In this document: positions 9,373-18,360 of the stretch, piece after piece | How positions within the stretch are numbered: position 1 is the stretch's first letter | How the letters are laid out: every line of letters begins with the position of its first letter | NCBI GenBank assembly: GCA_023393475.1 | Contig: JAEWLC010000037.1 | Coordinates: 1-64,000, forward strand | Origin: Pseudomonadota bacterium | GTDB lineage: Bacteria; Pseudomonadota; Alphaproteobacteria; Rhizobiales; Devosiaceae | Direction: 5' to 3' | Length of the DNA stretch: 64,000 nt | Made by a program: the position numbers and the translations under genes | Notes under the pieces: model-generated | The model's input: only the letters and a program-made list of their open reading frames with translations | Database searches by the model: none | Told to the model about the DNA's origin: nothing

Positions 9373-11280
9373 TTAGGTCGCCTTGCCCACCGCGACTGCG
9401 GCCTGGTCTTCCGCGTTTTCGGGCAGGTCGTCGAAGCTCGAGTAGTTCATGGTGTAGAGGCGCGAGTAGAGGCCCTGCTTTTCCATGAGCTGGTCGTGGT
9501 TGCCGCTCTCCAGCAGTTCGCCGTTCTGCAGCACGATGATGCGATCGGCGCCGCGGATGGTGGCGAGACGATGGGCGATGACGAGGCCGGTGCGGCCTTC
9601 CAGGAGGCGCTTGAGCGCCTTCTGGATCAGCATCTCCGTATAGCTGTCGATATTCGCGGTCGCCTCATCGAGGACGAGGATCTTGGCGTCGGCGACGAGC
9701 GCACGGGCAAAGCTGATGAGCTGGCGCTGGCCGAGCGACAGGTTGCCGCCGCGCTGCTCTAGCTTGGTGTCGTAGCCATCGGCGAGCGACATGATGAAAT
9801 CATGCGCACCCACCGCCTTCGCGGCATCGATCACCTGCTCGCGGGTGGCGGATTGCTTGTTGTAGCGGATGTTCTCGAGCACGGTGCCGGTGAAGAGGAA
9901 CGGCTCCTGCAGCACCATGGCGACCTGCTCGCCGAGGGAATCCTGGGTAACGTCGCGCACGTCGTGCCCACCGACGGTCACCGAGCCGTCCCACACGTCG
10001 TAGAAGCGGTGGACCAGCGACATGCAGCTCGACTTGCCGGAGCCGGTGGGGCCGACGATCGCGACGGTCTCGCCCGGATTGACGCGGAAGCTGACGTTCT
10101 TGAGCACCGGCTGATTCTTGCGGTAGCCGAAGGTGACGTTCTTGAACTCGACCGAGCCATCCATGCCGTAGGTGAGCGGGAAGGCGTTGGGCTTGTCCTC
10201 GATGCTCACGGGCACGTCGAGCACTTCGACGATGCGGGTGCCGGACGACATGGCGCGCTGGAACACCGAATACTGCATGGTGAGCGAGCGGATCGGATCG
10301 AAGAAGCGCTGGATGTAGAACAGGAACGCGACCATGACGCCGACATCGAGCTGGCGCCCGAGCACCATCTGGCCGCCGACGACGATGACGCTGGCCATGG
10401 AGATGCCGGTCAGCGTATCGACGATCGGCACCATGACCTGCGCGAACTTGGCGGCGCGCAGGTGCGCCTTGAGGTTGGCGTGGGCCTTTTCCTCGTAGAG
10501 GTCGAAGTTGACCTGCTGGCGATCGAGGCTCTGCACGGTGCGGACGCCGTTGATGCCCTCGGCCAGCGCACCGTTGGCCGAGGAGTTCGTGTGGTGCGCG
10601 GCCATGAAGCTGATCTTGGCCGGCGGCAGCCAGAACAGGCGCACGATGAACAGGATCGGCATGGTGGCCATGGTGATGAGGCCTAGCATCGGATCGAGCC
10701 AGAGCAGCACGCCCACGATGCCGAACAGCAGCACCAGGTCACCGACGGAAAGCACTGAGGTTTCAAGGAACTCCTGCATGGAGTTCACATCGCCCATCAG
10801 GCGCGACATGAGCCGCCCGACCTCGGTCTTGTCCATCCAGCTGAGCGACACGCGCTGCAGGTGCGCGAACATGGCGCGGCGCATGTCGAACAGCACGTTC
10901 TCGGCGGCCTTGCCGACCACCGTCTCCTGAACCCAGGAGGAGATGAAATTGATGGCGATGAGGCCGGCAAAGGCGACGATGCACCAGAGCAGCAAGGAAC
11001 GTCCGCCGCCGCCCTGCGCCATGCCGTTGTCGATGGCGAAGCGGATGACCAGCGGGAAGGCGAGCTGGGTCAGCGTGAAGATGAGGACGGCCGCGACGGA
11101 GATGTAGATCTGGCTGCGGTAGGGCTTCACGAAGGCCCAGATGCGGCGGACGATCTTGGGGTCGTAGGCCTTGCCGAAGACCTCTTCCTCGCGATCGAGG
11201 CTGGAGCCGACGACGGCGCGGGGCGGACGGCGGTTGCGGTCTTCGCTGTCGTCCTCGGTGTTGAGCGTTGCCTCGGTCAT
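9373..11280 (-). CDS. ABC exporter half-transporter (ATP-binding/permease), catalytic-site subunit
   Basis: A 635-residue type IV ABC exporter subunit: an N-terminal cytoplasmic tail, six membrane segments, then the nucleotide-binding domain with Walker A GPTGSGKSS, a signature reading LSLGQRQL and Walker B ILVLDEATANID. The catalytic Glu is intact. It overlaps the preceding exporter gene by four bases (ATGA), so the two almost certainly form a heterodimer of the MsbA/LmrCD/MdlAB kind that exports a lipid, drug or peptide. The window gives no clue to the cargo. Confidence 0.92.
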   Translation of the reverse strand: MTEATLNTEDDSEDRNRRPPRAVVGSSLDREEEVFGKAYDPKIVRRIWAFVKPYRSQIYISVAAVLIFTLTQLAFPLVIRFAIDNGMAQGGGGRSLLLWCIVAFAGLIAINFISSWVQETVVGKAAENVLFDMRRAMFAHLQRVSLSWMDKTEVGRLMSRLMGDVNSMQEFLETSVLSVGDLVLLFGIVGVLLWLDPMLGLITMATMPILFIVRLFWLPPAKISFMAAHHTNSSANGALAEGINGVRTVQSLDRQQVNFDLYEEKAHANLKAHLRAAKFAQVMVPIVDTLTGISMASVIVVGGQMVLGRQLDVGVMVAFLFYIQRFFDPIRSLTMQYSVFQRAMSSGTRIVEVLDVPVSIEDKPNAFPLTYGMDGSVEFKNVTFGYRKNQPVLKNVSFRVNPGETVAIVGPTGSGKSSCMSLVHRFYDVWDGSVTVGGHDVRDVTQDSLGEQVAMVLQEPFLFTGTVLENIRYNKQSATREQVIDAAKAVGAHDFIMSLADGYDTKLEQRGGNLSLGQRQLISFARALVADAKILVLDEATANIDSYTEMLIQKALKRLLEGRTGLVIAHRLATIRGADRIIVLQNGELLESGNHDQLMEKQGLYSRLYTMNYSSFDDLPENAEDQAAVAVGKAT

Positions 11281-13082
11281 TCGGCGGCCTCCAGATGGTC
11301 GTCGCCGGGCTTGACCTGCAGGTCGTAGAGCGCGCGGTAGCGACCACCGAGCGCGAGCAGTTCTTCATGCGTCCCGCGCTCGACGATCTTGCCCTCGTCG
11401 ATGAACAGGATCTGGTCGGCATGCATCAGCGATGACAGCCGGTGCGAGATGATGAGCGTGACGCGATCCTTGGCGAAGCGCTTCATCGCGGTGCGGATGC
11501 GCTGCTCGGTGCCGGCATCGACCGCGGCAGTGCTGTCGTCGAACACCATCACCGAGGGGCGCAGCATGAGCGAACGCGCGATATTGAGGCGCTGGCGCTG
11601 GCCGCCCGAAAGCGACACGCCGCGCTCGCCGACGATGGTCTCGTAGCCGGTGGGAAGCCCGATGATGTAGTTGTGCAGCTGCGCGAACTCGGAAGCCGCC
11701 GCGATGCGCTGGCCCTTCGCCCAAGGATCGCCATAGGCGATGTTGTTCTCGATATTGGTGGTGAAAAGGAAGCTGTCCTGCTGCACCACGGCGACGGCCT
11801 GGCGCAGGCTAGCGAGAGTCAGTGCGCGCACGTCCTGCCCGTCGATGGTCACGCGACCGCCGGTCACATCGTAGAAGCGCGGGATGAGGTGCGCGACCGT
11901 CGACTTGCCCGAGCCGGGGCGGCCGACGATGCCGATGGTTTCGCCCTTGTGGGCCTCGAAGGAGATGCCGGAGAGCACCGGGCGGAACGGCGCCGACGGG
12001 TAGGCGAAATCGACGTTCTCGAACTTCAGCGTTCCCTCGGTGACCTTCAGCGGCTTGGCGCCGGGCTCGTCCTTGATCTCGATGTCCAGGTCGAGGAAGG
12101 CGAAGAGGCGGTTGCCGCAGGTCGAGGCGCGGGCGAAGGAGTTCACGAGCAGGCCGAGCTGGCGCACCGGCATCTGCAGGATGGTCATGAAGGTGAGGAA
12201 GGCCGCCAGCGTGCCGACGGTCATCTCGCCGGCGATGACGCGCTCGCCGCCGTACCAGAGCACCAGCCCCATCGAGATGAAGAAGCTGATGTTCATCATC
12301 GAGGTCGAGTTGACGCGGATGTTCACGCGCTCATGCGTCAGCTTCATCGCCGCGTCGGAGGCGGCGTTGTACTTCTTCATCTCGTGGTTGGCGCCGGCGA
12401 AGGCGCGGACGACACGGATGCCGCCGAGGTTTTCTTCCATGACGCGGCTGAGATCCTGCAGCCGCTCCTGCAGCACCAGCCATGTGGCGCGCAGCTTCAG
12501 CTGGGTGATCGACGAGTTGACCGCCACGAAGGGCGCAAAGCTCAGCGCCAGGAGGCCGAGAATCCAGTCGGTCGAGATCAGCATGTAGGCGCCGACCCCG
12601 ATCAGCGTGCCGAGCAGGATGACGCGCAGGAGGCCAGTGGCAAAGAACATGCGCACGCCCTCGAGATCGAGCATGCCGACGGTGATGAGGTCACCGGTAT
12701 GGACCTTGTCGTGATAGGAAAAGCTGAGCCGCTGGATCTTCTCGTAGACCGCGAGGCGCAGCTCGTAGGCCGTGTGGTGGCCCACCGCTTCGCCAAAGTA
12801 GTTCATCGACATCGTGAACAGGCCACGCAGGATCGAGACCGCGAGGAGGATCAGCGCGATCGTCCACAGTGCATCGGCGGCGCCGACGCCACCATCGAGC
12901 ACACCCTCAGCGCGATCAACCGCCTGGCCGAGAAGGAGCGGGGTCCAGAGTTGCAGGGCGGATGAAATGAAGCACGAGAGAATGGTGATGATCACCATCC
13001 ACGGGTGACGCCAGGTCAGCACCATGATGCGCCACAGGGTGCCAAGTCCCTTGCCCTGCTGCGCGGCGACGACGTGTGACAT
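11277..13082 (-). CDS. ABC exporter half-transporter, degenerate-site subunit
   Basis: A 601-residue partner of the adjacent exporter gene. It has six membrane helices followed by a nucleotide-binding domain with Walker A GRPGSGKST and signature LSGGQRQRL. Walker B is VMVFDDSTAAVD, where Asp replaces the catalytic Glu. That substitution is typical of the inactive site in asymmetric heterodimeric exporters. I prefer the ATG at 13082 (MSHVVAAQQ), although its Shine-Dalgarno sequence is weak. A TTG at 13127 would add 15 residues. Confidence 0.9.
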   Translation of the reverse strand: MSHVVAAQQGKGLGTLWRIMVLTWRHPWMVIITILSCFISSALQLWTPLLLGQAVDRAEGVLDGGVGAADALWTIALILLAVSILRGLFTMSMNYFGEAVGHHTAYELRLAVYEKIQRLSFSYHDKVHTGDLITVGMLDLEGVRMFFATGLLRVILLGTLIGVGAYMLISTDWILGLLALSFAPFVAVNSSITQLKLRATWLVLQERLQDLSRVMEENLGGIRVVRAFAGANHEMKKYNAASDAAMKLTHERVNIRVNSTSMMNISFFISMGLVLWYGGERVIAGEMTVGTLAAFLTFMTILQMPVRQLGLLVNSFARASTCGNRLFAFLDLDIEIKDEPGAKPLKVTEGTLKFENVDFAYPSAPFRPVLSGISFEAHKGETIGIVGRPGSGKSTVAHLIPRFYDVTGGRVTIDGQDVRALTLASLRQAVAVVQQDSFLFTTNIENNIAYGDPWAKGQRIAAASEFAQLHNYIIGLPTGYETIVGERGVSLSGGQRQRLNIARSLMLRPSVMVFDDSTAAVDAGTEQRIRTAMKRFAKDRVTLIISHRLSSLMHADQILFIDEGKIVERGTHEELLALGGRYRALYDLQVKPGDDHLEAAE

Positions 13083-13363
13083 TGCATCGCCAGGCGAATA
13101 GGCGCTGCGCGGAGCACTCGAGCTCAATTTGCGGGTCCAAACATATCGATTGGGCCTGCCCTCGCCATTACTGGCGTGCAGACTCGGCCCTAAGCACCAG
13201 AGGAATATTCATCTATTCGCCCCGATTTGCGTTCGGTTCAAGGCAGATATGCACGCGGGAGGGTCGCCTTTCGTCGTACCATACCAGCGTTGCGGCATCT
13301 TGTTGCACGAATGCAACCGCCCTGCGGTACGTACGTTCGGGGAAGGATGCGAGCGAGGAGCCG
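13083..13363. other. Divergent intergenic region
   Basis: About 280 bases separate the exporter operon from the divergent DUF2934 gene. The stretch is less GC-rich than its surroundings (for example GAGGAATATTCATCTATTC near 13200) and must hold both promoters. I could not identify a convincing sigma-factor consensus or a regulator palindrome in it. Confidence 0.4.
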
Positions 13364-13561
13364 ATGACGGCCGACAACAACGACAGTCCGGTCGAGGACG
13401 AGGCCTTTCTCGAGGCCGTCCGCAAGACCGCGTACTTCCTGTGGGAGCAGGAAGGTCGTCCGCATGGCCGCCACGACGAATACTACCTCCGCGCCCTCGA
13501 CCAGCACCGCCGCGAACGCCGCTTCGACGAGTGGCTGAAAGACGCGCCCGAGGGGGAGTGA
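13364..13561 (+). CDS. Small DUF2934 domain protein
   Basis: A 65-residue acidic protein without a membrane segment. It matches the DUF2934 pattern: a helix with AYFLWEQEGRPHGRHDEYYLRA, i.e. A-x-x-L-W-E-x-x-G-x-P-x-G-x-x-x-x-x-W/Y. The family has no established biochemical function. Start chosen at the ATG with AGGAG 6 nt upstream. Upstream in-frame extensions lack a ribosome binding site and run through the intergenic region. Confidence 0.75.
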   Translation: MTADNNDSPVEDEAFLEAVRKTAYFLWEQEGRPHGRHDEYYLRALDQHRRERRFDEWLKDAPEGE

Positions 13562-13630
13562 GGTTGCCCGTCCACCATCACCCGCTCAGATCGCGCCCAC
13601 ATCGCTGACGGCGGTGGGGGATGGAAATGA

Positions 13631-13987
13631 CTATGATCGCGTGGGCAAAGCCCGATCGATCATCCAACGCGCAACGGCCCCGGCCGACACGCCAATGCCG
13701 CCCCCGAGCAGTTTTGCGATGAGGTCGATGATCCGGCCGTGGCGGCCGCTGACGACCAGTTGCAGGGCTTCGAGGCCCACGGCGGCACCGAGGACGACGA
13801 GCAGCACCAGCCAGATGTGGCGGGGATAGGCCAGCGCGAAGGCGAGGCCGACGGCCGCGAAGGCGAAGAGGCGTTCGTAGTTCGGCGACAGCCCGCTATC
13901 GGGCCTGAGCCCGATGGGCGAGAGCGTCACGAAGGCGATGGCGGCAAGCAGCGACCAGGCGAGGATACGGAGCAGGCGTAGGGACAA
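13631..13987 (-). CDS. VanZ-like small membrane protein
   Basis: A 118-residue protein with four predicted membrane helices and the conserved VanZ core FVTLSPIGLRP, EALQLVVSGRHGRIIDLIAKLLGGGIG. VanZ-like proteins often accompany exopolysaccharide loci, but their role is unclear. The start appears to be TTG (13987) with a poor ribosome site. It lies directly downstream of the glycosylphosphotransferase gene on the same strand, so it is probably the last gene of that operon. Confidence 0.75.
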   Translation of the reverse strand: MSLRLLRILAWSLLAAIAFVTLSPIGLRPDSGLSPNYERLFAFAAVGLAFALAYPRHIWLVLLVVLGAAVGLEALQLVVSGRHGRIIDLIAKLLGGGIGVSAGAVARWMIDRALPTRS

Positions 13988-13999
13988 TGCGGTAACCGA

Positions 14000-15457
14000 T
14001 CAGACAGCGTTTCGGCGGGTCTTCGCCGAGAAAACCGTCAGAACAATGATCCAGCAATCGAGAAAGATCGACCAGTTGTCGATATAGTAAAGGTCGTGGC
14101 TGGTCCGCCCTTCGATCTGCTCGAAGGTGGAGGTTTCACCGCGGTAGCCGTTGACCTGGGCCCAGCCGCTGATCCCCGGCTTGATGCGCTGGCGGTGGGC
14201 GTAGCTCGCGAGTTGCTCGCTCAGCTCGTCGTCGTGCATGACGGCATGCGGACGCGGGCCGACTAGGCTCATTTCGCCGCTGAGAACATTGAGCAGCTGC
14301 GGCAGTTCGTCGATCGAGGTGCTGCGGATGAAGGCGCCGATCCTGGTGATGCGGCTATCCCCTGCCCCACGCACCTGCACCATGTTGCGGCCGCTTTCGG
14401 TGACGCGCATGGAGCGGAACTTCCAGATGTGGAAGGTCTTGCCGTTGAAGCCGCGCCGCTCCTGCCGGAAGAAGACCGGGCCGGGGGTTTCGAGCTTGAT
14501 CAGCAGCGCGACCACCGCGAACAGCGGCGCCAGCAGCAGGAGGCCGACGCCGGCGCCGCAGAGATCGAAGGCGCGCTTCAGCAGCACGGCGCCATCGCCC
14601 ATCGGCTTGCGCAGGAACCGCACGGCATTGTTGGGGCCGATCGGCACGACATCGAGGAACTTGAAGCTGACATTGTCGGTGGCTGGAACGCAGACGACGT
14701 TGATGGCATAGCGCTTCAACTCGTTGGCGAGGCGTTCGAGGGCGTCGATGTCGCCGATATTGCCGACGATGACGATGAACTCGGCTCCGCGCGCCACCCA
14801 GTCACGGGCAAAATCCACGATGGCGGCGCGGTTCACCAGGCCATCGCCATCGAGCACGTCGTCGACATAGAGCGTGCCGGAGAGACGGTATCCGGCCTTC
14901 CACAGGTTGCCGTTGACGAGGAAGCGCACGGTATCGCTGCGCGAGCCGACGACGGCGACCTTCTGGAACTGCAGCCGGCCAGCCCGGATGCGCAGCGTCA
15001 TCACCGCATAGGCGGCGCTGCGCGCGAAGAGCAGGACCGGCAGGCCGAGGACGAAAGCCGAGATCAACGAGACGCGCGAAAGATCGGCGGCAACGCCGAG
15101 GAGGAAGGCGACGAAGAGGCCGATGGCGAAAGCCGCCGTCCAGCCGAGCAGGCTTTCGGTGAGGATCAGGTGCGTCTGGCGCTCGCGCTCGAGGAAGCGG
15201 CCGGCGGAGACCGCAGAGAAGCCGCTGTAGATGAGGCCGATGAAGCCGGCGAAGGCGGCATGGAGCTCGAACGGGATCTGCTGCGGCTCGAGATGCATGA
15301 CGAGGGTGTGGTAGAGCAGCGCCGGAACGAACATCACCAGGGCTGCTAGCAGGCCCTCGCCCAGCGCAAAGCCCGCGCAGAGCACCGTGTGGTTGGCGAC
15401 GACGCGCGGCTCCTGGCGGCGCTCGACGCCCTCGTAGATGATTTCCTGCTGCGACAC
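14000..15457 (-). CDS. Exopolysaccharide biosynthesis polyprenyl glycosylphosphotransferase (WcaJ/ExoY type)
   Basis: About 485 residues. It has four N-terminal membrane helices, a CoA-binding-like middle domain (VAVVGSRSDTVRFL), a further helix, and a C-terminal sugar transferase domain with KRAFDLCGAGVGL, FFRQERRGFNGKTFHIWKFRSM, SIDELPQLLNVLSGEMSLVGPRP and the terminal DLYYIDNWS. This enzyme starts repeat-unit synthesis by placing a hexose-1-phosphate on undecaprenyl phosphate. No ATG lies at the expected N-terminus. I chose GTG at 15457 (GGGG 8-11 nt upstream). The frame is open back to a TTG at 15595, which would overlap the upstream glycosyltransferase gene by four bases. Confidence 0.87.
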   Translation of the reverse strand: MSQQEIIYEGVERRQEPRVVANHTVLCAGFALGEGLLAALVMFVPALLYHTLVMHLEPQQIPFELHAAFAGFIGLIYSGFSAVSAGRFLERERQTHLILTESLLGWTAAFAIGLFVAFLLGVAADLSRVSLISAFVLGLPVLLFARSAAYAVMTLRIRAGRLQFQKVAVVGSRSDTVRFLVNGNLWKAGYRLSGTLYVDDVLDGDGLVNRAAIVDFARDWVARGAEFIVIVGNIGDIDALERLANELKRYAINVVCVPATDNVSFKFLDVVPIGPNNAVRFLRKPMGDGAVLLKRAFDLCGAGVGLLLLAPLFAVVALLIKLETPGPVFFRQERRGFNGKTFHIWKFRSMRVTESGRNMVQVRGAGDSRITRIGAFIRSTSIDELPQLLNVLSGEMSLVGPRPHAVMHDDELSEQLASYAHRQRIKPGISGWAQVNGYRGETSTFEQIEGRTSHDLYYIDNWSIFLDCWIIVLTVFSAKTRRNAV

Positions 15458-15591
15458 TGCACTTGCCCCAAACTTGCCAGCGCTTTGCTCTTGTTTGCGG
15501 TATCCAGCGGAGGCCGCAACTTCGCTTAGCACGCTACCCACCCACCCCGAAGCAACTGGTAAAGCTGGGGTTAACGGCCGGACGCGAAGTC

Positions 15592-16707
15592 TCAATGCCC
15601 CGACAGCAGCGCTTCGTAACGATCGCCGATATGCTCGACGCTGAAGTCCGCGGCCCGGCTACGGAGCAGGTCGGCATCCATGGGCTGGTCCAGTGCCGAC
15701 GCCATCGCGGCGGCGAGGGCGTCGGTGTCCCCGACCGGCACCAGAGCGCCGTAGCGACCATCGGCGAGGATCTCGTGCGGGCCGTGCGGGGCGTCGGTGG
15801 AAACCACGGGCACGCCCGCCTCCATCGCCTCGATGAGAACGTTGCCGAACCCTTCGCTGGTCGAGGACAGGACGAACAAGTTGGCGGCGGCATAGCAGGC
15901 CGCGGGGTCGTTCACGTAGCCGGCGAAGAGAACGTACGAAGCGATTCCCAGTGCTTGGGTTTCCGCCTCGAGCTGCGCGCGCAGCGGCCCCTCGCCGAAC
16001 AGCACGAGCCGGGCGGGACGGGTCGCCACGAGGCGCGCGAAGGCACGGAGAAGCGTTGCGTGATCCTTGACCGGCACCATGCGGCCGGCAGTGGCGATGA
16101 CCGGGCCGTCGCCCATCGCCGCGAGCTGCTCCTGCCAGGGATAGGCATGCGCCGGACGATCGATGGCGGGGGGCAGCGGATTGTTGATGACGGTGGTCTT
16201 CTCGGCCGGAATGCCGTTGGCGGCGATGTCGCGCCCGACGCCAGCCGAGACCGCGATCGCACGTTCGGCGCGACGTCCGACGAGGCCACGCAACGCGACC
16301 GCGAGGCGCGAGCCGCTCTCCTCGGACTTGAGCGAGGCGGCGGCATGGAAGCTCGGAAAGAACCGCGCCTTGCTGAAGGCCAGCGTCAGCGCCAGCGCGG
16401 TCAGAAGATTGGCGAACTCGGGAGCGCTGAAGACGATGTCGGCCCTGGTCCGGCGATAGAAGCCGGCGCTGCGCCAGAGGCCCGCAAGCGTCGCCGGCTT
16501 GCCGAAACCATCGCCACGCACGGCCATGCCGAGATCGACGAGATGGACGAGGTCGCTGCGGAGCGCGGCGTTCGGGCCCTCGGCGCTCCAGGTGAACAGC
16601 GTCACCTCATGGCCGCGCCGGGCCATCTCGTTGGCCATGAGGACGAAGACGCGCTCGGCGCCACCGCCCCTGAGACTGGGGACGTGGAAGACGATGCGTT
16701 TGGGCAT
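15592..16707 (-). CDS. GT4 family glycosyltransferase
   Basis: A 371-residue GT-B fold enzyme. The N-terminal domain begins RIVFHVPSLRGGGAERV with the glycine-rich loop that follows the first strand. The C-terminal domain has the donor-binding motif SSTSEGFGNVLIEAMEAGVPVVSTD, including the E-x7-E pair of GT4 retaining transferases. It probably adds one sugar to the lipid-linked exopolysaccharide repeat at the cytoplasmic membrane. It sits between the chain-length gene (7 bp upstream) and the phosphotransferase gene. Confidence 0.9.
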   Translation of the reverse strand: MPKRIVFHVPSLRGGGAERVFVLMANEMARRGHEVTLFTWSAEGPNAALRSDLVHLVDLGMAVRGDGFGKPATLAGLWRSAGFYRRTRADIVFSAPEFANLLTALALTLAFSKARFFPSFHAAASLKSEESGSRLAVALRGLVGRRAERAIAVSAGVGRDIAANGIPAEKTTVINNPLPPAIDRPAHAYPWQEQLAAMGDGPVIATAGRMVPVKDHATLLRAFARLVATRPARLVLFGEGPLRAQLEAETQALGIASYVLFAGYVNDPAACYAAANLFVLSSTSEGFGNVLIEAMEAGVPVVSTDAPHGPHEILADGRYGALVPVGDTDALAAAMASALDQPMDADLLRSRAADFSVEHIGDRYEALLSGH

Positions 16708-16714
16708 CGCCTGC

Positions 16715-18232
16715 TCAGGCAGCTGCGACGGCGACGCGGCGCGGCGGCTGGCGCAGGTCGCGCATGGCGCCCAGCACCACGGCGAGCATCATGCCGAGGA
16801 CAAAGCCGAGCACGGCGCCGACGCCGAGCATGACCACGGTACGCGGCGGCCACGACCGGGCCGCGGGCGGAACGGCGGTCGAGATCACCCGCACATTGGT
16901 GCTGTCGAGCTGTTCCCGCTCGGTAACCTGCCGGGCCCGCGAGAGGAATGCTTCGTAGATGGTGGCCTTCGAGGTGGCGTCGCGCTCGAGTTCGCGCAGG
17001 GTCACCAGCGCCTCGTTGTCGGTGAAGACGTTGGTCTTGAGCTCGGAGGCCTTGGCTTCGAGTGCGGCGAGCGAGGCCCTGGCTTCATCGAGCGTGACCT
17101 TGGCGGCACCGACGATGCGGCTGACTTCGGCACCAAGCTGGGCGTTGGCCGCCGCGAGTTCGGTGTTGAGCTTGACGATGCTCGGATGGCGCGGGCCGTA
17201 GATCATCGACTGGCTGTCGAGCTGCTGCCTGAGGCTGCCCGCGGTGGAACGCAGCGCGGCGAGCGCGGCCGAAGTCTGCATCTCGGCGCTGTTGGCGTTC
17301 GGGCCGGCAGCGACCAGCTCGTCATAGGCGGACTGGGCGGCGATAACGCGCGACTGCGCCTCGACCACCTGCAGGTTGAACTGGGTCATCGTCGTGGCGT
17401 TGGCGAGTTCGCCCGCCGTGGTGGTGAGCCCGTTGTCGCGCTTGTAGGCCTCGACCTTTTCTTCCGCCGCCTTCACTGCGGCCTTGAGTTCGTTGAGGCG
17501 ATCGTTGAGGGCCGACGCGGTGCGCCCTGCCCCGTCGGCCTCGGCCGAAGCAAGCTCCTGCTTGAAGGCCTCGACCATCGCATCGGAGATGCGGATCGCC
17601 TTGTCGGTGCTCTCGGACGAAACCGTGAGCGTGGTGACGAAGGACTTGTCGTCGGCCTTGCTGGAAACCCGCTTGTCGAGCGCTGACTGCGCAGCGAGCC
17701 GCGGGTCGCCCGCGGCCTTCTCACCGCCGCCGAACAGCCCGGAGAGGCTGAAACCGCCGGGCGCCGGATCGTAGAACTCGGTGTCGTTGACGAGATCGAG
17801 CTGGTCGACGACGCGCGCCAGCACGTTGCCCGAAGTGAGGACGCGCTGCTTGCTGCCCGCGTTGAGCAGGGCGCTGTCGATGGCGCCGGGCTGCTGGTAG
17901 AGGTCATCGGTGACGATCTGGAGGTTCGTCGGATCGATCAGGATATCGGTGGCGACGGTGTACTTGGGCGGGGTCAGCACGGCATAGGAGACGCCCGCGA
18001 CGGCACCGATGGCAGCCATGACGGCGGCAACGGCGACGCCACGACGCAGCCACGTGAACAGACGGCCGAAATCGAGTTCGAGGAAATCGCCGATCTTGCC
18101 CAGCGTCACCGTCTCAACGGGCACAGGCGCATCGACAACCGTGTCGTTGGCCGGACGCGCGCCGAGCCGGGCAAAGGCCCGGGCCCCGGAAACGGTGTTC
18201 ACCGGGCGGTTGAAGTCTGATGCGATCGACAT
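16715..18232 (-). CDS. Wzz/GumC-family polysaccharide chain-length/export protein, no kinase domain
   Basis: A 505-residue membrane-anchored periplasmic protein. One membrane helix lies near residue 70 and another (VVMLGVGAVLGFVLGMMLAVVLGAM) near the C-terminus. They flank a long coiled-coil region, as in GumC and the N-terminal part of ExoP. The C-terminal tyrosine kinase domain found in many rhizobial homologues is absent. It should control chain length and couple polymerisation to export. The ATG at 18232 has GAGG upstream. It is the first gene of a leftward operon with the GT4, phosphotransferase and VanZ-like genes. Confidence 0.88.
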   Translation of the reverse strand: MSIASDFNRPVNTVSGARAFARLGARPANDTVVDAPVPVETVTLGKIGDFLELDFGRLFTWLRRGVAVAAVMAAIGAVAGVSYAVLTPPKYTVATDILIDPTNLQIVTDDLYQQPGAIDSALLNAGSKQRVLTSGNVLARVVDQLDLVNDTEFYDPAPGGFSLSGLFGGGEKAAGDPRLAAQSALDKRVSSKADDKSFVTTLTVSSESTDKAIRISDAMVEAFKQELASAEADGAGRTASALNDRLNELKAAVKAAEEKVEAYKRDNGLTTTAGELANATTMTQFNLQVVEAQSRVIAAQSAYDELVAAGPNANSAEMQTSAALAALRSTAGSLRQQLDSQSMIYGPRHPSIVKLNTELAAANAQLGAEVSRIVGAAKVTLDEARASLAALEAKASELKTNVFTDNEALVTLRELERDATSKATIYEAFLSRARQVTEREQLDSTNVRVISTAVPPAARSWPPRTVVMLGVGAVLGFVLGMMLAVVLGAMRDLRQPPRRVAVAAA

Positions 18233-18360
18233 GCCGTTAACGCCTCGTTTTCCAAGGTGGCCTAGAATTAGGGCTTTATATACCAGTCCCCGTCCGGCGC
18301 TCGCGGAACCGGGTGTAGTGGTAAATCCGGCGCGGGAACGACCCCGAAAGGCTGTTTCGA

